Made by a program: the position numbers and the translations under genes. Below the pieces are notes generated by a model. It did not search any database. It was given only the letters and a program-made list of their open reading frames with translations, and was not told the DNA's origin. From assembly GCF_019431355.1 (NCBI RefSeq), contig NZ_CP080269.1, forward strand, positions 4,095,001 to 4,159,000: a DNA stretch of 64,000 nucleotides. Reading direction: 5' to 3'. Of the stretch, positions 21,254 to 27,818 are shown in pieces; the stretch's first letter is position 1, and each line of letters starts with the position of its first letter. Source of the DNA: Paenibacillus sp. R14(2021). GTDB taxonomy: Bacteria; Bacillota; Bacilli; Paenibacillales; Paenibacillaceae.

Positions 21254-22486
21254 TTGAGGACGCTGGATAGTTTATTCGCTCTATTTCCCGATGCAATAAG
21301 TATCGCAATTGCGTCAGTATATGGAGTAAAGCTCAATGAGAATCAATATCAGTTAAGCAAATATATATACATTATGCCAAGAAGAGATGAGTTTGACGAT
21401 CTGTATCATCCAAGAATGGATAAGTATTCAAGGAAACCTGATTATTATTTTGTTGCTGTTTCTACGGACAATCGGTACTATTCAATGGGTTCCAAGAAAA
21501 TTGAAGATGCAGATGATGTACTTGGTTCAATAACACTTGCCCATCAGGCACTATGTATCTTTCATAGTTGTCCGTATGCGTTAGGGCAAATACACGGATT
21601 TCGAAAAGACAGTGGTGCGAGTTATGGAATTTCCAATCCCAGTGTAACAGGTAGGAACATCGAATTTAGCGACGAGCTATTCAAGCGAGATTATATGTTC
21701 CATCCATTTAGCTTTACGCGTTCATCCCAAAATAGATTTAATCAAGATTTGGTTGGTTTTTTCGTATCGGTTGCAGATGCACATATTAATAACAGAGAGA
21801 AGAAGTGGTTGCTTTCTGCAAAGAAGTTTACCTCCGGAATAAATCAAACATACGCAGAGGATGCAATTCTAGATTTTGCAGTAGCACTTGAAAGCCTTTT
21901 AGCTACAGACAAAGAACAAATCAGTTTCAAACTGAGGTTATATCTTGCTTTATATGTTGGGGATTCGTTCAGTGAACGTCAATCTATATATAAAGATGTT
22001 AAAGATTTTTATGGACTTAGGAGCAGACTTGTTCACGGGAACACTTTGTCAGTTACAGATGAACAAATACATATGATAACGAGGATTGGTATTGCAATAA
22101 GTAGGGCTTTAGTGAAGTCTTGCGGAAAAAAAATTCAAGATGAAGTGCTGTCGGAACTTGAATTTATGTCTTTACTCGGCGCACCTCGATACATCAAAGA
22201 GAAGACACAAACAATAATTACAGAAGAAGAGATCGTGGAACTAATCTGTAAAACAGATGAAATTTCTCATTATAAGTCCTACAAGGCGCATCTTTCTAAA
22301 GATGACCCCGATGACGATTATACTGAGTTAGTGATAACATTTACATTTGAAGACGAAAATCAAATTACAATTCCAGCTTCATATTTCATAAGTAAATCTG
22401 ACTCGTTACAGAATATAAGTAGCTTCCAACACTGGCTTAGCATGGATGACAATGGTAGATATTTTTATAATGTAATTTACTCTTAA
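21254..22486 (+). CDS. Apea-type HEPN domain protein (candidate defence RNase)
   Basis: Protein of 410 residues, TTG start with GGAGG 8 nt upstream. The middle part (~195-280) reads DFAVALESLLATDKEQISFK, then KLRLYLALYVGD, then YGLRSRLVHGNTL. This is the Apea-like HEPN pattern, whose Arg-x4-His motif is the catalytic motif of HEPN ribonucleases. The N-terminal ~190 residues look like a specificity or sensing region and the last ~80 like a beta-rich accessory part. No nucleotidyltransferase partner is next to it. It sits in the right-hand cargo zone of the element, where defence genes are common. An antiviral or abortive role is inference. Confidence 0.65.
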   Translation: MRTLDSLFALFPDAISIAIASVYGVKLNENQYQLSKYIYIMPRRDEFDDLYHPRMDKYSRKPDYYFVAVSTDNRYYSMGSKKIEDADDVLGSITLAHQALCIFHSCPYALGQIHGFRKDSGASYGISNPSVTGRNIEFSDELFKRDYMFHPFSFTRSSQNRFNQDLVGFFVSVADAHINNREKKWLLSAKKFTSGINQTYAEDAILDFAVALESLLATDKEQISFKLRLYLALYVGDSFSERQSIYKDVKDFYGLRSRLVHGNTLSVTDEQIHMITRIGIAISRALVKSCGKKIQDEVLSELEFMSLLGAPRYIKEKTQTIITEEEIVELICKTDEISHYKSYKAHLSKDDPDDDYTELVITFTFEDENQITIPASYFISKSDSLQNISSFQHWLSMDDNGRYFYNVIYS

Positions 22487-22750
22487 TATAGTAGATCACT
22501 ATTACCACATGGATTTTTCAAGGCAGTTCAAGTCGATTCAATGTGGATGATTACTTAGCGATGACCGAGACATTGTTTGATCTATAGACAGGAGTAGTGA
22601 AAGTTTGATAGTGATAAGCTAATCAAAAGATTTTCTTTGCCGAGGTAGTGTCGTTGGTTTTCATTTCAATGTAATAAGTATTACAAAGGTTTATTTTAAG
22701 AGTTATCATTCGTTCCATATCGTCCAAAGAAAACTATAGGTGGTATCTAG

Positions 22751-23434
22751 ATGTTGAAAATTATTCGTGTAGTAATCATACTATTATTAATTGCAATACT
22801 ATTTGAATTAGTCTTCCACCTAGTTCATGTCTTTGATGATCATAAAGCTGATCTTAATTTCTACTCAAAATTATCAGCAGTATCTACTGCTGTTGCCGCT
22901 GTTGGAGGGTTAGTTCTTTTAATAATAACTTATCTAACATTAAGAGAGGCACGGAAACAGCGAGAGAGTATCGAAGAGCCAGCAGTGACTATTAGATTGT
23001 TGCCAGATAGAAAAAACTCTAATTTCCTTTATTTTGTATTAAAAAATACGGGTGGCGGTCCTGCATATGATATAAATGTGATGTTCACACCTGATTTACC
23101 TTATGGAGAGGGGACACTTAACACTTTAGGAATGTTCAAAAGAATGCCTATTCTAGAAAAAGGAGAGGAAGTTCTTTTCTTTTTTGATACTGCTCCAGAT
23201 TACTTCAATTCGGCAAAACCAAAACTTGTTGAGGCAACTATTACCTACTTTAGATTTCTAAGAGAATCGCGATCAAACAAACAAATCAAACGTAAGTTTG
23301 AAATTAATTTTGAAGAAAGAAAAGGGCAAAGACAGATAATAAATAAGGATATGACGGATTTGGTAAAAGAAATTGAGGAGCTAAAGCATGCGTTATTAAT
23401 TTCAACCTTTGAACGTGGTGAAAGAAATGATTGA
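22751..23434 (+). CDS. Two-span membrane protein with a cytoplasmic beta domain
   Basis: Protein of 227 residues. Two hydrophobic helices (IIRVVIILLLIAILFELVF and AVSTAVAAVGGLVLLIITYL) are followed by a charged segment LREARKQRESIEEPAVTIRL. Next comes a beta-rich Ig-like region (FVLKNTGGGPAYDINVMF...), then a coiled tail. The KNTGGGPAxDI pattern is frequent in such membrane-tethered proteins of unknown role in bacterial islands. It overlaps the next gene by 8 nt, so the two are translationally coupled. Confidence 0.6.
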   Translation: MLKIIRVVIILLLIAILFELVFHLVHVFDDHKADLNFYSKLSAVSTAVAAVGGLVLLIITYLTLREARKQRESIEEPAVTIRLLPDRKNSNFLYFVLKNTGGGPAYDINVMFTPDLPYGEGTLNTLGMFKRMPILEKGEEVLFFFDTAPDYFNSAKPKLVEATITYFRFLRESRSNKQIKRKFEINFEERKGQRQIINKDMTDLVKEIEELKHALLISTFERGERND

Positions 23435-23837
23435 AGCCCTTTTTAGAAAGGATAAAGAAGTTAATCCCGTTATTTTAGAAAATAGTTCTCTTTATGTAGG
23501 CGTGGAACACTTTTCTATTGAAAGGGTATATTTATTTATTAATCAAAAGCGTGTTGGAGTATCTGAGTTTGGAGACCATTGGATTCAAGACCATAAAACT
23601 ATTGATGTTTCATACAAGGGATATTTTTGCTCAGTACCATATTTATTATTTTTAAATCCATATGCCTTTGAAGGCAGAGACGATATAGCGATTGTTGGTT
23701 ATTGTAAAAAACAAAGACACTTGCTTACATTTGTTTCGTTAGCTGATTCAAAATTACAATTTGGAAATCCTGGATTTTTTGCCTCAAAGTTTTCAGCACT
23801 GGAACATGAAATAATTGACTTAGGCATCGGAAGATAA
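23427..23837 (+). CDS. Hypothetical protein coupled to the membrane protein
   Basis: Protein of 136 residues, start at the ATG inside the end of the upstream gene, with GGTGAAAG as ribosome site. It is mixed alpha/beta and soluble (SLYVGVEHFSIERVYLFINQ, DHWIQDHKTIDVSY). No family recognised. Its tight coupling with the two-span protein suggests that they work as a pair. The gene is the last before attR. Confidence 0.5.
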   Translation: MIEALFRKDKEVNPVILENSSLYVGVEHFSIERVYLFINQKRVGVSEFGDHWIQDHKTIDVSYKGYFCSVPYLLFLNPYAFEGRDDIAIVGYCKKQRHLLTFVSLADSKLQFGNPGFFASKFSALEHEIIDLGIGR

Positions 23838-23960
23838 TAAAATGAAGTTGTCTATCGGTCAGTGATCAAAATATACGTTAATACTTAGACCGCTGTAGCG
23901 GTTCAACCATAAAGTGCCTTAAACTCAGTCAGTAAAAAGGACGGCGGGTTTTTATAACGA

Positions 23961-24030
23961 GGGGCGGTCTTGAAAACCGTTAGGGTGCAAGCCCACGTGG
24001 GTTCGAATCCCACCCTCTCCGCCATATCAT
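23961..24030 (+). repeat. attR with a truncated tRNA-Ser remnant
   Basis: A second copy of the 70-nt attL sequence: the 3' 64 nt of tRNA-Ser plus six further bases, lacking the 5' half and a promoter. Two differences to attL, both in the variable arm, keep that arm paired (GGGT/GCCC here, GGGC/GTCC at attL). It marks the right boundary of the element. Confidence 0.93.
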
Positions 24031-24036
24031 AAATAA

Positions 24037-24067
24037 CAGCGCTCAAGCGGGCAATCGCTTGGGCGTT
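24037..24067 (+). terminator. Original terminator of tRNA-Ser
   Basis: GCGCTCAAGCG and CGCTTGGGCG form a stem followed by TTTTTT, immediately downstream of attR. Before integration this hairpin would have lain ~10 nt after the tRNA. Confidence 0.88.
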
Positions 24068-24166
24068 TTTTGCATTTCCATCATCCGCAGTCAAGTACCG
24101 CCTATCCGGCTCCCGCATAAAAAGGGACTCTGAGCCGCATATTAAGGCTTGGAGGTGGTAAGCCAA

Positions 24167-24514
24167 ATGAGTAAACGTGACGAATTGTCCATTGATCAGC
24201 AGGAGCTGACGGCAGCTTGGCAGCGTGTGCTCCCAGATACGCTTAATGAGGCTGATCGTGCAGAGGTAATGGCCGACGAAGCGGACCCTAGGGCACTGCG
24301 TCTGACGATTCAAACAGCGGGGCATCAGATGTACACCTTTGACTTCAAAGTGACCTATGTGGACAACCGCGAAATTCAGACGACGCTGATTGACGTGGAG
24401 AAGGACGGCCGTTCGGTAGATGAGCGGACCGACATTATCCAGCAGCTGGTGGAGGACTACAGACGGCACATTCATGAGTGTGCCCAAGCTCTGCACGAAT
24501 TGACTCACGCATAA
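24167..24514 (+). CDS. Conserved hypothetical protein (115 aa)
   Basis: A soluble acidic protein, no signal peptide. Start at the ATG with GGAGGTGG ~7 nt upstream. It contains ALRLTIQTAGHQMYTFDFKV and TTLIDVEKDGRS, suggesting a beta sheet with flanking helices. No named family recognised. It is followed at short distance by two small spore-type genes. Confidence 0.6.
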   Translation: MSKRDELSIDQQELTAAWQRVLPDTLNEADRAEVMADEADPRALRLTIQTAGHQMYTFDFKVTYVDNREIQTTLIDVEKDGRSVDERTDIIQQLVEDYRRHIHECAQALHELTHA

Positions 24515-24564
24515 GGCAGGTATGAGCGAGCTAGGTACTCACAAGTAAAGGCGGGTTAGCAGCG

Positions 24565-24741
24565 ATGACAAAGGTTAAAGGAACGGCAGATAAGAATTTA
24601 AGCAATGTCGTAGAGGACCTGGATCAAAATCCGGTCAACAGCCACCAAGCGCAGCAGCTGCAGCAAGATACGAATGACAGGAGGCATCAATCGCAGTTGA
24701 ACCATGACGAGCCTACGGATTTGTACCACTCCCGCAGCTAA
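24565..24741 (+). CDS. Small hydrophilic protein, possibly spore-associated
   Basis: 58 residues rich in Gln, Asn and Asp, without hydrophobic segments, ending in LYHSRS. Directly upstream of an SspP-like gene and in the position that sspO holds in the B. subtilis sspO-sspP operon, but the sequence does not resemble SspO clearly. AAAGGCGGG lies upstream of the ATG. Confidence 0.5.
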   Translation: MTKVKGTADKNLSNVVEDLDQNPVNSHQAQQLQQDTNDRRHQSQLNHDEPTDLYHSRS

Positions 24742-24770
24742 TTCATCTATCATGAAGGAGGTGCCATCTG

Positions 24771-24926
24771 ATGGGCGGTAAATCAAAGAGCGTCCCGGTG
24801 CCAGATCCGTACGCTGGGCAGCGGCCCAAATCGCGTCAATCGCAATCACAGCCGCAAGAGCCGTTGTCAGGCTCGAAGAAAACGAAGCAGGCTAACCATG
24901 TAAGTCACCATAACACTGAAGGCTAG
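24771..24926 (+). CDS. sspP: Small acid-soluble spore protein P-like
   Basis: 51 residues. The core EPLSGSKKTKQANHVSHHN matches the SspP (CotL) signature EPLSGSKKVKNRNH. These minor spore-core proteins are made in the forespore; their role is unclear. A GGAGGTG ribosome site lies 8 nt before the ATG, and a strong terminator follows. Confidence 0.8.
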   Translation: MGGKSKSVPVPDPYAGQRPKSRQSQSQPQEPLSGSKKTKQANHVSHHNTEG

Positions 24927-24947
24927 TGCACTCTTACCTGTATGATT

Positions 24948-24990
24948 GCCCCTTGATCCCGGAATCCATTCCGGAATTAAGGGGCTTTTT
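24948..24990 (+). terminator. Terminator after sspP
   Basis: A two-part stem (GCCCCTT/AAGGGGC enclosing CCGGAAT/ATTCCGG) followed by five Ts. Confidence 0.9.
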
Positions 24991-25078
24991 CACGTGGAGG
25001 GGATGTATGTCTGGTCTTCCAGATTTCCAGGCGATGGGTTAAAATGAAAGTTGCTCATATAAAGGGAGGGGTTTGGAA

Positions 25079-26107
25079 ATGAAAGGTTGGAAGAAAGGTA
25101 CAATATTGCTGCTTGCTGCGGGGATCGCTGTGCTGACAGGCTGCAGCTCCTCCGGTTCGCCCAAAGACGCTATCTTGGATGCGATGACGAAGACGAGTGC
25201 GGCCACAAGCATGACCTATAAAGGAACGCTTACGATTGATGATATTACGCTCCCGCCAATTGCCGGCGCGGAGGCTGCTTCGCCTGTTATGGCAGCCCTG
25301 CCGATTCTGCTTAAGGGAGCAGTGATTCAAATCCATGGCGCGGTGCAGAAAGACCCGCAGCGTGCAGAGATGACCTTTGACGTTACACTTGGCAGCGGCG
25401 ATGTGAAGATAACGGCCGTCGTCCCGGTCATTATTACGAAGGAGAAAGTGTGGATCAAGGTGCCGCAAATTCCGGGTGTTCCGCTTCCGGATACGATCGC
25501 CGGCAAATTCGTAGAAATTGATGCCAAGAAGCTGGCAGCCGAGCAGGGAACGCCGGATATTTCCGCTGAGTCTGATGTGCAGAAGCTTGGCCAAGATGTG
25601 CTGAAGACACTGTTTGACAGTTTAGATGAGAAAGCGTATTTCAGTGAGCCGGAAGCTGCCGACGTGAAAGGACTTCCCGCCGACTATAAAGGCGACCGCT
25701 TCATAAGGATGTCCGTTAACGAACAGAATGCCGATGCGGCATTAAGTGCAATCGCGGAGAAGGCGATGCCTGCCATCATTGATCTACTGCTGAAGAACGA
25801 AGCTTACATGAAAGTACTTCCGCTCTCAAAGGAACAACTGGAGGCGTCCAAGAAGGAAGTAACAGCCGAGACCTTGAAGAAGGCTGTTCGCATTCATACC
25901 TTTGAGGTTACCGGCGGAATCAAGGACGATTATTTGACCTACGAGGACGTCCAAATGAATGTAGAGAAGACCGATGCGGGGCAAGCTTTGAAGATGGCCA
26001 TTCATTTCAATATGGCGATGGATGATCTTAATAAAGAGATAAAATTCGAATATGATCTGCCGAAAGATGCCGTGCCTGTAGAATCATTGCTGCCTGCCGG
26101 CTCATAA
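25079..26107 (+). CDS. Lipoprotein of unknown function (342 aa)
   Basis: A lipoprotein signal ends in LTGCSSSG with the acylated Cys22. The mature part resembles beta-rich, LppX/LprG-like or DUF6612-type lipoproteins: DAILDAMTKTSAATSMTYKG at the start, a repeated hydrophobic/threonine strand pattern, and GKFVEIDAKKLA in the middle. Families of this shape carry hydrophobic ligands, but no ligand can be named here. GGGAGGGG lies 7 nt before the ATG; an upstream TTG at 25073 is too close to it. A stand-alone gene with its own terminator. Confidence 0.75.
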   Translation: MKGWKKGTILLLAAGIAVLTGCSSSGSPKDAILDAMTKTSAATSMTYKGTLTIDDITLPPIAGAEAASPVMAALPILLKGAVIQIHGAVQKDPQRAEMTFDVTLGSGDVKITAVVPVIITKEKVWIKVPQIPGVPLPDTIAGKFVEIDAKKLAAEQGTPDISAESDVQKLGQDVLKTLFDSLDEKAYFSEPEAADVKGLPADYKGDRFIRMSVNEQNADAALSAIAEKAMPAIIDLLLKNEAYMKVLPLSKEQLEASKKEVTAETLKKAVRIHTFEVTGGIKDDYLTYEDVQMNVEKTDAGQALKMAIHFNMAMDDLNKEIKFEYDLPKDAVPVESLLPAGS

Positions 26108-26118
26108 GTAAAAGGATC

Positions 26119-26158
26119 ACAAAAAGCGTTCATCTCCTACCTGGAAATGAACGCCTTT
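26119..26158 (+). terminator. Terminator between lipoprotein and azoreductase genes
   Basis: GCGTTCAT pairs with ATGAACGC, flanked by A and T runs on either side, so it may serve both convergent genes. Confidence 0.85.
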
Positions 26159-26197
26159 TTTGATGTTGAAGCCGTTTAGTGCAAGTTGTTTAGGGGG

Positions 26198-26845
26198 TTA
26201 GACTGTTACTTTTTTGGCAAGACGTGCCGCTGCTTCTTCGGCTTCTTTGTTTGCTTTCTCCAGCACGACAGCTTTGTCGAGCACGGAAGTGCCTTGTGCA
26301 CGGATGATTTGGTAATCTTCAACGCCGAGGAAAGCGAACATCGATTTCAAATATAAATGGGAGAACTCATTCTGCGTGTACCAGTCATTGTTCGTGTAAA
26401 TACCGCCGCTGCCTTGGATAACGAGCAGGCTGCGGCCGTCTTTGAGAAGGCCTACACTGCCATTTTCCGTGTATTTGAACGTTTCGCGGGCAATCAAGAT
26501 GTTATCCATGTAATCCTTCAGCTTGGAAGAAATGTTGAAGTTGTGAAGCGGCATGATGATTACGTATTTTTTGGCGCCTTTGAATTGTTGCAGCACTTCG
26601 TTCATACGGTCAGTAACGCGTTTCTCTTCGTCTGTGAGCTCTCCACCGGAAGCGAGTTTACCCCAAGCGCTAAGAACCGTGCCGTCAACGGCTGGAATCT
26701 CATCAGCGTACAGATCGATTTGTTCGATCGTTTCGTTAGGGTTCAATTTGCGGTAAGCTTCAATAAAGTGTTTACCGACTTCAAGACTTACGGATGCCGG
26801 GGAGTCGACAGTAGCATGCGCGTTGATGACAAGCATTTTTTCCAT
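26198..26845 (-). CDS. azoR: FMN-dependent NADH:azoreductase / quinone reductase
   Basis: Flavodoxin-fold reductase of 215 residues: MLVINAHATVDSPASVSLEV (phosphate-binding loop), YVIIMPLHNFNISSKLKDYM (the conserved P-x-(Y/H)-N-F motif) and LLVIQGSGGIYTNND. Such enzymes reduce quinones and azo compounds by two electrons and protect from electrophile stress. The start is placed at the ATG with AGGAGTG upstream. It is divergent from an Rrf2-type regulator, which probably senses the stress and represses it. Confidence 0.9.
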   Translation of the reverse strand: MEKMLVINAHATVDSPASVSLEVGKHFIEAYRKLNPNETIEQIDLYADEIPAVDGTVLSAWGKLASGGELTDEEKRVTDRMNEVLQQFKGAKKYVIIMPLHNFNISSKLKDYMDNILIARETFKYTENGSVGLLKDGRSLLVIQGSGGIYTNNDWYTQNEFSHLYLKSMFAFLGVEDYQIIRAQGTSVLDKAVVLEKANKEAEEAAARLAKKVTV

Positions 26846-26902
26846 GGTGGAATCACTCCTAAGTATAGTATAGTCCAATTGGCGACAGAATTAATCGCCG
26901 AT

Positions 26903-26949
26903 TTGATTTGACTCTAATATACGACTGCCGCCATTTGAAGTCAAATCAA
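26903..26949. promoter_or_regulatory. Inverted repeat in the azoR-rrf2 divergent region
   Basis: TTGATTTGACT (26903-26913) and AGTCAAATCAA (26939-26949) form a perfect 11-bp inverted repeat 25 bp apart, located between the divergent genes. It is the best operator candidate for the Rrf2 protein. Confidence 0.55.
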
Positions 26950-26970
26950 TTTTTTTGGAAAGTACTGCAA

Positions 26971-26998
26971 TTGACAAATGGCTCCATTATTCTATAGA
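26971..26998 (+). promoter_or_regulatory. Promoter of the Rrf2 regulator
   Basis: TTGACA at 26971-26976, 16-bp spacer, TATAGA at 26993-26998. It lies 22 bp beyond the right arm of the inverted repeat. Confidence 0.65.
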
Positions 26999-27036
26999 TT
27001 AGAAGTAATTTACCCATGCTGAAATGGGGGTTGGCA

Positions 27037-27531
27037 ATGCAATATAGTATCGGAGTGGAATATGCGCTTCACTGTCTGGTTTACTTAATCCCGAGTGAGG
27101 CAACAATCGGAATCAAGGAACTTGCTTTTTTTCAAGGCATTCCTGAGACGTACTTGTCCAAAGTGTTTACGAAGCTTTCGAGGGCCGGAATTGTTACGTC
27201 CGTTCCTGGCGTTAAAGGAGGGTTCAAGCTTGCGCGAACGCCTGACGAGATTTCCTTCTGGGATGTCGTGGAGGCCGTCGAAGGCAAGAAACCGGCTTTT
27301 CAATGCCAGAATATTAAAGATAAGGGGTACTTGTATCGTAACAACGACTGCTCTGACTGTTCGGTGTCCACAGGCGCGTGTTCGATTAATTTAGTTATGC
27401 TCGAAGCCGAGGAGACTATGCAAAATTACTTGCGCAGCAAGAAATTATCGTGGTTGGATGAGGAACTAGACCGCGTATTGCCGACGCAGGCTCGATTGGA
27501 TACCCGGGCGTTTTTTGGCAAGAAGCAATAG
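27037..27531 (+). CDS. Rrf2-family transcriptional regulator
   Basis: Protein of 164 residues. It starts MQYSIGVEYALHCLVYL, the Rrf2 N-terminus. A winged helix (GIKELAFFQGIPETYLSKVF then GIVTSVPGVKGGFKLAR) and a coiled dimerisation helix follow. Cysteines are clustered at ~95-120 (FQCQN, NNDCSDCSV, GACS), which could hold a metal or an Fe-S cluster or act as thiol switches. Divergent orientation to azoR points to control of that gene, as in known Rrf2/MarR-azoreductase pairs. The start was chosen on the GGGGG site and the family N-terminus; an ATG 21 bp upstream is possible. Confidence 0.88.
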   Translation: MQYSIGVEYALHCLVYLIPSEATIGIKELAFFQGIPETYLSKVFTKLSRAGIVTSVPGVKGGFKLARTPDEISFWDVVEAVEGKKPAFQCQNIKDKGYLYRNNDCSDCSVSTGACSINLVMLEAEETMQNYLRSKKLSWLDEELDRVLPTQARLDTRAFFGKKQ

Positions 27532-27555
27532 AGAGTGGAGCAAGGGACGAAGAAT

Positions 27556-27597
27556 TGGGCTGTTTCTGCGGTGGCAACCGGGAAGCAGCCCTTTTGA
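27556..27597 (+). terminator. Terminator after the Rrf2 regulator
   Basis: GGGCTG pairs with CAGCCC at the base of a longer imperfect hairpin, followed by TTTT. Confidence 0.65.
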
Positions 27598-27818
27598 TTA
27601 AGCGGTAATTTCAGTCCTGCGCCAAGGAATAGGACACGTTTGCAATTCGAGGGACAAGTAGGATCCGAGCTGCATATTTTGAAATAGCAGATCCTAGCGG
27701 TGTTCATGTTCCCTGTGATGAATCAAGCTGCAGGTTATTTCCGATTCAGATTAGGACGAGTGACCGGAGGGTGTCACGGGCGTAGGAAAAGCAGTATTGA
27801 TTTAAGGGGGGCAATTAG

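Noticed and set aside
23903-24508. 201-codon minus-strand frame across attR
   Set aside because: Runs through the tRNA remnant and opposite the 24167 gene; no ribosome site.
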